Assembly (NCBI GenBank): GCA_947630555.1
Contig: CANRIA010000004.1
Coordinates: forward strand, 25,590 to 89,589
Reading direction: 5' to 3'
From: an uncultured Clostridia bacterium
GTDB lineage: Bacteria > Bacillota > Clostridia > Oscillospirales > Ruminococcaceae
Length of the DNA stretch: 64,000 nucleotides
Positions 43,548 to 51,048 of the stretch are shown here, piece after piece; position 1 is the first letter of the stretch, and each line of letters begins with the position of its first letter. The notes under the pieces are model-generated. The model was not told where the DNA came from, did no database searches, and was given only the letters and a program-made list of their open reading frames with translations. The position numbers were made by a program, and so were the translations under genes.

Positions 43548-44219
43548 TCACTTTTTGTAAACTGCCTCCAGCCGATAAATAGGCATACCCTGCGATGAAA
43601 AACGCTGCTCATATTCGGTAACGATATTGCCTTCAAAATCGCTGTGGTGCAGATCAAGAAATACATTCTTTATAATAAAGCCTTCCTGCGAAAGCTGCTC
43701 TATAGAAAACTCAAAAAAGTGCATATTATCGGTCTTCTGGTGTATCTCTGCACCGCTTTGCAGCAGCTTTTTGTATATTTGCAGAAACTTGTGGTGCGTA
43801 AGCCTGTGCGAGGCATAGCTTTTCTTCGGGAACGGGCAGCTGAAGTTCAGATACAGCCTGCCTATGCTGCTGTGCGGTATGTAACATTCAAGATATTCAG
43901 CCGCGCCGCGCAGAAAGATGAGGTTTTTTATATCCTGCTCAATGGCGGCTTCGCAGGCGGTAACAAGCACATTGCTGCTTTTTTCCACCGCGAGGTAGTT
44001 TATATCGGGGTTTTGCTTTGCTATCTCACAGGCAAACTGACCTTTGCCGCAGCCTATCTCCATATGCACGGGGTTATCGTTTCCGAAAAGCTCATGCAAA
44101 TTCAGCAGAGAGTCGGTGTCAATACTTTGAAAATTCCTGTCCTCTCTATCCATATATATTATCTTGCCGCCGCAGTTTTTAAGGCGTTCTTCAAGACCTT
44201 TTTTTCTTCTCATCCGCAT
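43548..44219 (-). CDS. trmB: tRNA (guanine-N7)-methyltransferase
   Basis: A protein of about 223 aa that methylates G46 of tRNAs using S-adenosylmethionine. Seen are the N-terminal MRMRRKKGLEERL, the SAM-binding VHMEIGCGKGQFACEIAKQNP, and RLYLNFSCPFPKKSYASHRLTHHKFL, which in other TrmB proteins reads L-N-F-S-D-P-W-P-K. The Asp-Pro-Trp part is Cys-Pro-Phe here, a change worth noting. The start at 44219 matches the family N-terminus; the track start at 44282 adds a stretch inside the upstream gene. Confidence 0.9.
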   Translation of the reverse strand: MRMRRKKGLEERLKNCGGKIIYMDREDRNFQSIDTDSLLNLHELFGNDNPVHMEIGCGKGQFACEIAKQNPDINYLAVEKSSNVLVTACEAAIEQDIKNLIFLRGAAEYLECYIPHSSIGRLYLNFSCPFPKKSYASHRLTHHKFLQIYKKLLQSGAEIHQKTDNMHFFEFSIEQLSQEGFIIKNVFLDLHHSDFEGNIVTEYEQRFSSQGMPIYRLEAVYKK

Positions 44220-44233
44220 AAATTCAGCCTGCC

Positions 44234-44806
44234 TTAAAGGTATTTTGTAAGAGATGAAGCATCGCTGCAAGCGTATATCCACTTGCTGGCAGCGCCCTCT
44301 AAAATGTTGTCATAGGGGTAGACGGTAAGCATTATTTCGGTATCTTCCGGCAGGGTGTAGCACGGCACAAAGCTGAATTTCAGCTGACTGCGCATTTTGT
44401 GGTCAAACGCCTGCGCTTCGTCCTTGCTGTCGGTAATGCCGCTTTCAAGATGCAGCCCCTTGAATTTTGCCTGCAATATTTTCTTGCCGTCGTTTTTTGA
44501 AGCCGCCGTCAGCTTTTTGGTAAGCTTTGTCTGCTTGCCGTTTATAAAGCAGTCAAGCTCTATTTGAGATGATACCGTAAAACTGCCGTTTGCGACCGCA
44601 TCGCCCGAAAGCGAAACGCAAAGCCCCTCGTCGGTGCTGGCACCCACATTATCTATAACAAACGAAAATTTCAGCCCGTTTATCATAGCCGCGCCGCTTG
44701 TGCAGAACCTCAGGTGCGACATATCGCCTTTTATGCCGTACTGCTTTTTTATCTCTGCGGCAGTTTTCTTAAAAAAATTATTCAGTGTTTCTTTCAATTT
44801 CCGCAC
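44234..44806 (-). CDS. Unknown protein between galK and trmB
   Basis: A 190-aa soluble protein. The first 30 residues are basic and helical (LKETLNNFFKKTAAEIKKQYG); the rest looks beta-rich, with two long charged strands (LKFSFVIDNVGAS, LKFSFVPCYTLPEDTEIMLTVYP). No signal peptide or transmembrane segment is seen. I do not recognise a family. Its start lies 29 bases inside the end of galK, in another frame, and it ends 15 bp before trmB, so the three genes form an operon. Confidence 0.7.
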   Translation of the reverse strand: MRKLKETLNNFFKKTAAEIKKQYGIKGDMSHLRFCTSGAAMINGLKFSFVIDNVGASTDEGLCVSLSGDAVANGSFTVSSQIELDCFINGKQTKLTKKLTAASKNDGKKILQAKFKGLHLESGITDSKDEAQAFDHKMRSQLKFSFVPCYTLPEDTEIMLTVYPYDNILEGAASKWIYACSDASSLTKYL

Positions 44807-46028
44807 CGCCTATAGGTCTTACCGACAGAACATAGCAGCTTCCCTTGCCAAAGGCATTTTCCATAGCCGCTGTAAAGCTGTCAAGTTTGTTTTCGGGAAC
44901 GAACGCTTGTATAGTGCCTGCAAAGCCGCCGCCGTGAACTCTGTATGCGCCATCGTCGCCAAGAATGTTTTCGGCAAGGTACAAAGCGACCGAAAGCCCC
45001 TGCTGAGTCGGCTGTGAGGCAGCATATATATTTTGCAGATATTTATAAGAACTTGCGCCTGAGCGCTTTATAAGTCTGAAAAATTCGTTCAGATTACCTT
45101 CGCTTAAAGCTTTTGCAAGCTGCGGCACTCGTTCGTTTTCGTCAAAGTAGTGCAGTGCACGCAACACAGCCCTGTCGCCGCAGTCAGCACGCACTTTTGC
45201 AAGATTCGCTATAAGCTGTTCTTTGGTTATCTCTCGCAGCACTTTCTTGCCAAAAAACTCTGCAACGCTTTTCATCTCTTTCGGAATAGCGGCGTATTCG
45301 GGGGTAAGGTCGGCATGGCTGCCCTTTGTATCTACTATGCAAAGCGAGTAGCCGCTTTTTGCAAGGTCAAAGTGTATCTCGTTAATTATAGGCGCGGCGG
45401 TGTCTTTAAAATCAATGGTTATAAATCCGCCCACCGATGATGCCATCTGATCCATAAGTCCCGAAGGCTTGCCGAAATACTCATTTTCTGCAAACTGGGC
45501 TATCTGAGCTATCTTCACGGGCGAAACGCTGCCTTCATTGTAAAGACCGCTGAGTATAGTGCCTATAAGCACCTCAAAAGCAGCTGACGACGAAAGCCCC
45601 GAGCCTTTCAGAACGTTTGAAGTGGTGTATGCCTTAAAGCCGCCCACTTTCAGGTTGTTTTTAAGAAAGCCTGCCGCCACGCCGCGTATCAAAGCCGCAG
45701 AAGTGTTGTATTCGTCTTTGTTTACATCAAGCTGCGCGAGCGAAACGCTGTCGGCATCATAACCTTCCGACTTTACGGTAATAATGCCGTCATCGGTCTG
45801 CTTTACCACGGCTATAACGTCAAGAGATACGCCTGCCGCAAGCACCAGACCGTTATTGTGGTCGGTGTGGTTGCCGCCGACTTCACTTCTGCCGGGCGCG
45901 GAAAAATATCTGTAGTCGCTGTCTTCCTCGCCAAAGAAATCGCAGTAGCCCTTTTCAGCCTTTGCAAAGCGCTTTGCCTGAGCCTTAGCCGCCTCGCCGT
46001 ATATTTGTTTTAATGAATATCCTGCCAT
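44778..46028 (-). CDS. galK: Galactokinase
   Basis: A 416-aa GHMP kinase that phosphorylates galactose at C1 in the Leloir pathway. Seen are the galactokinase signature (APGRSEVGGNHTDHNNG), the ATP-binding GSGLSSSAAFEV and the third motif RVHGGGFAGTIQAF. In many galactokinases the signature begins GR-x-N-x-I-G-E-H-x-D-Y; here it reads GRSEVGGNHTDH, as in related clostridial forms. No galT or galE is nearby. AAAGGA lies 8 nt before the ATG. A terminator stands right upstream, so its promoter is not obvious. Confidence 0.92.
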   Translation of the reverse strand: MAGYSLKQIYGEAAKAQAKRFAKAEKGYCDFFGEEDSDYRYFSAPGRSEVGGNHTDHNNGLVLAAGVSLDVIAVVKQTDDGIITVKSEGYDADSVSLAQLDVNKDEYNTSAALIRGVAAGFLKNNLKVGGFKAYTTSNVLKGSGLSSSAAFEVLIGTILSGLYNEGSVSPVKIAQIAQFAENEYFGKPSGLMDQMASSVGGFITIDFKDTAAPIINEIHFDLAKSGYSLCIVDTKGSHADLTPEYAAIPKEMKSVAEFFGKKVLREITKEQLIANLAKVRADCGDRAVLRALHYFDENERVPQLAKALSEGNLNEFFRLIKRSGASSYKYLQNIYAASQPTQQGLSVALYLAENILGDDGAYRVHGGGFAGTIQAFVPENKLDSFTAAMENAFGKGSCYVLSVRPIGGAEIERNTE

Positions 46029-46043
46029 GTTGGTCGTCCTTTC

Positions 46044-46071
46044 AAAAAATGCGGAGAATAAGTCTCCGCAT
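46044..46071 (-). terminator. Terminator between the pgm operon and galK
   Basis: ATGCGGAGA (46049-46057) and TCTCCGCAT (46063-46071) form a perfect 9-bp stem with a 5-nt loop, followed on the minus strand by TTTTTT. It stands 16 bp before the galK start. Confidence 0.85.
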
Positions 46072-46090
46072 TTGTTTGGTTTTCATACTT

Positions 46091-46405
46091 TCAAATATCA
46101 GAATGTGCCGCGTGAAGCGCCTGTGAATGTTTTGCGGCAAAATCGTCATACTGCCCCTTAAGCCACTCTATCATATCCTCGCGCCCCTGCTCATCAAGAG
46201 AAAATTCCTCTACAGCCACAATGTCTGCTTCGTCAAGGCAGTCTATGGCAATATCTTTGTGCCACACGGTGCAAACAAGCTTTTCGCTCGGCACTGCCTT
46301 GTAGCGGAATATTTTATCGCGCGAGCCCGAGAACTTGTTGCCCTCTTCAAAATAGTGAAAGGGCGGTATGCCGAAAATATTTCTTTCTGCTTCTTTTATC
46401 TCCAT
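46091..46405 (-). CDS. Small unknown protein downstream of pgm
   Basis: A 104-aa soluble acidic protein (IFGIPPFHYFEEGNKFSGS, VCTVWHKDIAIDCL, EDMIEWLKGQYDDFAAKH). No signal peptide, membrane segment or motif known to me. It starts 6 bp after the phosphoglucomutase stop and ends before a strong terminator, so it is the last gene of that operon. A role linked to sugar phosphate use is only a guess from position. Confidence 0.65.
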   Translation of the reverse strand: MEIKEAERNIFGIPPFHYFEEGNKFSGSRDKIFRYKAVPSEKLVCTVWHKDIAIDCLDEADIVAVEEFSLDEQGREDMIEWLKGQYDDFAAKHSQALHAAHSDI

Positions 46406-46411
46406 AATTTA

Positions 46412-48136
46412 TCAGAATCCCAGTATGCGCTTAAAGTCTTCCGAAAGCTTTTCTTCTAAAGCCATGGCAGCCTCGCGGGTGTCGCCTATAGTGGTGTAGT
46501 ATGCCTTTATCTTAGGCTCAGTGCCCGAAGGTCTGATTATTACAGACTCGCCGCCCTCAAGGAAGAATGAAAGCACATCAGACTTAGGCAGAGTGATAGC
46601 CGTTTTTTCGCCCGTGGCAATATCGGTCTTTTCGCTTGCTATATAGTCGGCAGTGGCAGTTACTTTCAGTCCGCCTATCTCCTTGGGAGGGTTGTTGCGC
46701 AGGTCTGTCATTATCTCCTTCATGCGCTCCATGCCGCTTGCGCCCTCGCACTGGAATGACTTCTGCGTGTGAACATAGTTGCCGTACTTTTTGTAAAGAG
46801 CTTCTCTCGCATCGAGCAGCGAAATGCCCTTTGTGCGGTAAAATGCTGCCATTTCGCAAATAAGCATGGAAGCTACAACGGCATCTTTGTCTCTTACATA
46901 AGAACCTGCAAGGTAGCCGTAGCTTTCCTCAAAGCCGAAGATATATCTGTTTTCTTCGCCCTTCTTTTCAAGCAGACCTATCTGTTCGCCTATGAACTTG
47001 AAGCCTGTGAGGACTTCTATCATCTGAACACCATATTCTTCGCATATTTTTCTTACTATGTCGGTAGTAACTATAGTCTTTACGGCTATCGGGTCTTTGG
47101 GCATAGTGCCGTTGGCAGTGCGCTCGGCGCAGATGTATTCAAGCAAAAGCGCGCCTACTTCATTGCCCGTAAACAGAACATAATCGCCGTTTTTGTCGGG
47201 AACTGCAATGCCCACTCTGTCGCAGTCGGGATCGGTGGCAAGCAAAAGGTCGGGCTTAACGGTCTTGCAAAGCTCTAAGCCCTTCGCAAGAGCCTCTTTT
47301 ATCTCGGGGTTCGGGAACGGGCAGGTAGGGAAGTTGCCGTCGGGGTTCTCCTGCTCGGGAACAACGGTGACTTCTGAGATGCCTATCTTTTTAAGTATGG
47401 CTCTTACAGGCTTGTTGCCCGTGCCGTTGAGCGGCGTATAAACTACTTTAAGACCGCTGTCGGCTACAAGCTCGGTATGAACGCCGTGCTTTGAAACCTC
47501 GTCAAGATACGCATCTATAACTTTCTGGTCTATGTATTCTATCATGCCGCTTTTAACGCCGTCTTCAAACGGTATTTTCTTTGCGCTGTATTCGCCGAAC
47601 ATGGGAACGTCGTTTATCTTGCCTATAACGGTGTTGGCAACGTCGAGGGTTATCTGGCAGCCGTCCTCGCCGTATACCTTATAGCCGTTGTATTTGGCAG
47701 GGTTGTGCGAAGCGGTTATAACTATGCCTGCACTGCACTTAAAGTACCTTACAGCCCATGAAAGCATAGGTGTAGGCATAAGCTCTTTATAAATATAAAC
47801 TTTTATACCGTTTGCGGCAAGAACGCTGGCTGCCTCTTTTGCAAAAACGTCAGACTTTATGCGGCTGTCGTATGCAATAGCTGCGCTGCCCTTTTCAAAA
47901 GAGCCTTTTATATAGTCTGCAAGACCCTGCGTAGCTCTCCTTATCGTGTAAACGTTCAGTCTGTAAGAGCCTGCGCCTATAACGCCTCTCAGACCGCCCG
48001 TGCCGAATTCAAGATCGCGGTAAAATCTGTCTTCAATAGCATCTTTGTCGCCGTTTACAGACAAAAGCTCCTTGCGGAGATCGGGGTCGTCCACCGCTTT
48101 TTTGCACCACAGTTCGTAAAGTTCCATAGAATCCAT
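46412..48136 (-). CDS. Phosphoglucomutase / phospho-sugar mutase
   Basis: A protein of about 574 aa of the alpha-D-phosphohexomutase family, interconverting glucose-1-phosphate and glucose-6-phosphate (or the mannose forms). The phosphoserine loop is GIVITASHNPAKYNGYK, the metal loop ATDPDCDRVGIA, the sugar loop GFEESYGYL and the phosphate-binding loop VIIRPSGTEPKIKAY. Length and order fit PgcA-like enzymes. The ATG at 48136 with GGGAGG upstream is preferred; the track start at 48268 lies beyond the promoter. With galK nearby, it would serve galactose use and cell-wall sugar synthesis. Confidence 0.93.
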   Translation of the reverse strand: MDSMELYELWCKKAVDDPDLRKELLSVNGDKDAIEDRFYRDLEFGTGGLRGVIGAGSYRLNVYTIRRATQGLADYIKGSFEKGSAAIAYDSRIKSDVFAKEAASVLAANGIKVYIYKELMPTPMLSWAVRYFKCSAGIVITASHNPAKYNGYKVYGEDGCQITLDVANTVIGKINDVPMFGEYSAKKIPFEDGVKSGMIEYIDQKVIDAYLDEVSKHGVHTELVADSGLKVVYTPLNGTGNKPVRAILKKIGISEVTVVPEQENPDGNFPTCPFPNPEIKEALAKGLELCKTVKPDLLLATDPDCDRVGIAVPDKNGDYVLFTGNEVGALLLEYICAERTANGTMPKDPIAVKTIVTTDIVRKICEEYGVQMIEVLTGFKFIGEQIGLLEKKGEENRYIFGFEESYGYLAGSYVRDKDAVVASMLICEMAAFYRTKGISLLDAREALYKKYGNYVHTQKSFQCEGASGMERMKEIMTDLRNNPPKEIGGLKVTATADYIASEKTDIATGEKTAITLPKSDVLSFFLEGGESVIIRPSGTEPKIKAYYTTIGDTREAAMALEEKLSEDFKRILGF

Positions 48137-48205
48137 AAAATTAGCCTCCCTGTTATTATTACGGCTAAGCCGTTTTGAAATTTCAGTATAAAAACACCTA
48201 CTTAC

Positions 48206-48234
48206 ATTATAACAGCAATCTTCAAAACTTGCAA
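48206..48234 (-). promoter_or_regulatory. SigA-type promoter of the phosphoglucomutase operon
   Basis: TTGCAA (48234-48229), 17 bp, TATAAT (48211-48206) on the minus strand; leader of about 65 nt. Confidence 0.75.
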
Positions 48235-48273
48235 GAGGATTTTTAAATTTTAGGTGATATTTTTGCATAACTC

Positions 48274-48302
48274 TTGTAATATACCAAAAAATGCGCTACA
48301 AT
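48274..48302 (+). promoter_or_regulatory. SigA-type promoter of the alpha/beta hydrolase gene
   Basis: TTGTAA (48274-48279), 17 bp, TACAAT (48297-48302), divergent from the phosphoglucomutase promoter. It excludes the track start at 48307 as likely start. Confidence 0.65.
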
Positions 48303-48324
48303 ATATATGTATGGAGGTACGCTT

Positions 48325-49266
48325 ATGGAAAAATGTTACAAAAAGACTGTGGGCAGCTTTAAAAGCGCGAACGGCATATCGGATATTGCCTATTATATAT
48401 ACACACCGCCTAAAAGAGCGAGGGCGGCTTTGCAGATAGTTCACGGCATGAGCGAATTTATTGAAAGGTACGAAGAATTTGCTGACTTTCTGTGCGCAAA
48501 CGGTATAGCGGTTTTCGGCTGCGACCATATAGGGCACGGCAATTCTGTAAAAAGCAGCGAGGACAAAGGCTACTTTTACACCCCGAACGGCTGGCGCGAT
48601 ATGATAACCGACTGCCGCACCATGATGAACATAGGCAAAAGTAGTTTTCCTCACCTGCCGTATATTATGCTGGGGCACAGCATGGGAAGTTTTGTTGCAA
48701 GGGCGGCGGCGGTCAAGTTCGGCTCTAAAATTGATGCGGCGATATTTTCGGGCACAGGCACGGGCATGCCTGCACTTACGGCGCAGCTTGCGTTTTTAGA
48801 AACAATGGCTGCCGCAAAGGGTGACAGATACCGCAGCAAACTTGCGGACGACTTAGCTTTTGGCAAGTATAATTCGCATATTGCGCAGCCTAAAACGCAG
48901 TCGGACTGGCTTACGCGCGACCACGATAAAATAATAGAATTTCTATCTGATGAGAAATATGTTGATATGTTCACGCTGAACGGCTTTTTAAACCTTGCTA
49001 AACTTAGCGGCTATGTGAACAGAGATGAGTGGTATGTTGCACTTCGCAAGGATATGCCGATATTTATGTTTTCGGGCAGCGAAGACCCCGTCGGCGGCTG
49101 GGGAGAGGGCGTTAAAGAGGTGTATGAAAAACTTCTGGCGTGCGGCTGCAATGTTTCTTTGAAACTATACGAGGGCGGCAGGCACGAGATGCTGAACGAA
49201 ATAAACCGCCTTGAAGTATTTAAAGATGTGCTTATATGGATAAACACCATAGCTGAAACGGAGTGA
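48325..49266 (+). CDS. Alpha/beta hydrolase, monoacylglycerol lipase-like
   Basis: A protein of about 313 aa with an alpha/beta-hydrolase fold. Seen are LQIVHGMSEFIERYEEFADFL (oxyanion region), the nucleophile elbow YIMLGHSMGSFVAR with Ser, a later FSGSEDPVGGWGEGV with the Asp, and GGRHEMLNE with the His. This set is typical of lysophospholipase/monoacylglycerol lipase-like enzymes (Hydrolase_4). The natural substrate is not known. The ATG at 48325 has GGAGG 7 nt upstream. It ends just before yifB, so the two are co-transcribed. Confidence 0.88.
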   Translation: MEKCYKKTVGSFKSANGISDIAYYIYTPPKRARAALQIVHGMSEFIERYEEFADFLCANGIAVFGCDHIGHGNSVKSSEDKGYFYTPNGWRDMITDCRTMMNIGKSSFPHLPYIMLGHSMGSFVARAAAVKFGSKIDAAIFSGTGTGMPALTAQLAFLETMAAAKGDRYRSKLADDLAFGKYNSHIAQPKTQSDWLTRDHDKIIEFLSDEKYVDMFTLNGFLNLAKLSGYVNRDEWYVALRKDMPIFMFSGSEDPVGGWGEGVKEVYEKLLACGCNVSLKLYEGGRHEMLNEINRLEVFKDVLIWINTIAETE

Positions 49267-49272
49267 GTGACA

Positions 49273-50799
49273 ATGTTTGCAAAAATAAACAGCATAGGGC
49301 TTCTGGGGCTTAACGCATACCCCGTGTATGTTGAGATAGAAGCTAGCAGGGGACTTGAAAGCCTTGATATTGTAGGTCTTGCGGACGTGGCTGTAAAAGA
49401 GAGCCGCGAGAGGATAAAAAGCGCGTTTCGCTCAACGCAGATACCTTTCCCGAAGCAGAGGATAATGATAAATCTTGCGCCTGCCGATGTGAAAAAATCG
49501 GGCTCGGTGCATGACCTTTCCATTGCGGCGGCGATAATGACCGCGCAGGGGCTTTTTTCAGAGAGCAGGGTGGAAAAATCGGCGTTTATAGGAGAAGTAT
49601 CGCTGGGCGGCGAGATAAGGGGCGTAAACGGCGTTCTGCCGATGACCATTCTTGCCAAAAGCATAGGCATGACGGAAATTTATGTTCCTGCCGCAAACGC
49701 ATTTGAAGCATCTGTAGTTGAAGATATAAAGGTATACGGCGTGAGCTCTTTAGGCGAGCTGGTCATGCACCTTTGCGGTAAAGTATCGCTGAAGCCTATG
49801 GATAAGTATGAGGCGAATGATACCGACTATTATTCAGACCTTGATTTTGCAGATGTAAAGGGTCAGCAGACGGCAAAAAAGGCTTTGGAGATAGCAGCGT
49901 GCGGCGGTCACAACGTGCTTATGGTGGGCGCGCCCGGCGCAGGCAAAAGTATGCTGGCAAAGAGAATGCCTTCGATACTGCCGAAGATGACATTTGAAGA
50001 AAGCATAGAAACCACTAATATTCACAGCATTTCGGGAATACTAGACCCCAAAACGCCGCTGATAACCAAAAGACCGTTCCGTTCGCCGCACCACACAATT
50101 TCGCCTGCCGGCTTAAGCGGAGGGGGCTCTGTGCCGCGCCCGGGGGAGATCTCGCTTGCGCACAACGGACTGCTGTTTTTAGATGAACTTGCGGAATTTT
50201 CACGCGCAACGCTGGAGATACTCCGCCAGCCGCTTGAAGATCAGAAAGTTACCATTTCAAGAGTGTCTGGCAGCATAACCTACCCGTGCTCTATAATGCT
50301 GATAGCCGCCATGAACCCCTGCCCCTGCGGTTATTACGGGCACCCGACGAAAAAGTGCATATGCACGCAAAAACAGGTGGCGAACTATCTTTCAAAGGTC
50401 AGCGGCCCTGTGCTTGACAGATTTGACATACATATTGAAGTTGCACCTGTAGACTATGACGACCTTTCATCATCGGCAAAAGAAGAAAGCTCGGCTGCGA
50501 TTCGCGAACGTGTACAGAAGGCGCGCGAGATACAAAACAGACGTTACAAGGGCACTAGCATAACCTGCAATGCGAGGATAACTTCGGATATTCTGCATGA
50601 GGTTTGCCCTGTTACGGAAGACGGCAGTGAACTGCTCAAAAATGTGTTTGACAAGCTGGGGCTTTCGGCAAGGGCTTATGACAGAATACTGAAAGTTGCG
50701 CGCACCATTGCGGACATGGAGGGCAGAGATGTTATTGAAAAAGATCACATAGCACAGGCTGTTCAGTACAGAAGCCTTGACCGAAAATACTGGAATTAA
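49273..50799 (+). CDS. YifB/ComM-family Mg-chelatase-like AAA+ ATPase
   Basis: A protein of about 508 aa. The N-terminal Lon-like subdomain (DIVGLADVAVKESRERIKSA, RIMINLAPADVKKSGSVHDL) is followed by the AAA+ part with Walker A GAPGAGKSMLAKRM, LLFLDELAEF as Walker B, and AAMNPCPCGYYGHP, the cysteine motif of this family. ComM, the studied member, is a helicase that helps integrate DNA taken up by transformation. The ATG at 49273 is preferred over the GTG at 49267. Confidence 0.94.
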   Translation: MFAKINSIGLLGLNAYPVYVEIEASRGLESLDIVGLADVAVKESRERIKSAFRSTQIPFPKQRIMINLAPADVKKSGSVHDLSIAAAIMTAQGLFSESRVEKSAFIGEVSLGGEIRGVNGVLPMTILAKSIGMTEIYVPAANAFEASVVEDIKVYGVSSLGELVMHLCGKVSLKPMDKYEANDTDYYSDLDFADVKGQQTAKKALEIAACGGHNVLMVGAPGAGKSMLAKRMPSILPKMTFEESIETTNIHSISGILDPKTPLITKRPFRSPHHTISPAGLSGGGSVPRPGEISLAHNGLLFLDELAEFSRATLEILRQPLEDQKVTISRVSGSITYPCSIMLIAAMNPCPCGYYGHPTKKCICTQKQVANYLSKVSGPVLDRFDIHIEVAPVDYDDLSSSAKEESSAAIRERVQKAREIQNRRYKGTSITCNARITSDILHEVCPVTEDGSELLKNVFDKLGLSARAYDRILKVARTIADMEGRDVIEKDHIAQAVQYRSLDRKYWN

Positions 50800-50861
50800 G
50801 AAAATCATATAATCAATTTACGAAAATTTTACAAAATTGTGATTGTGCAAAATTTCTATGC

Positions 50862-50896
50862 GGCCATACTTTCCGAGAGGGAAATATGGTCGTTTT
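50862..50896 (+). terminator. Terminator after yifB
   Basis: GGCCATA (50862-50868) and TATGGTC (50885-50891) pair, extended inside by TTTCC/GGAAA, followed by GTTTTG. It separates yifB from the rpoB promoter. Confidence 0.7.
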
Positions 50897-50928
50897 GCTA
50901 ATTCGGCGAAAAATCATCTCTTTATTGC

Positions 50929-50957
50929 TTGACTTGAAATGGGTATTATTATATAAT
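50929..50957 (+). promoter_or_regulatory. SigA-type promoter of rpoBC
   Basis: TTGACT (50929-50934), 17 bp, TATAAT (50952-50957). The leader to the rpoB start is about 85 nt. Confidence 0.8.
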
Positions 50958-51048
50958 TGTACAATGTATCATAATGGAAAATTAGCACCTTGCGGTGAAA
51001 ATATGCCGCGGTCTAAACCATAAATCTAATGTAAGGAGTGATCAGCCT

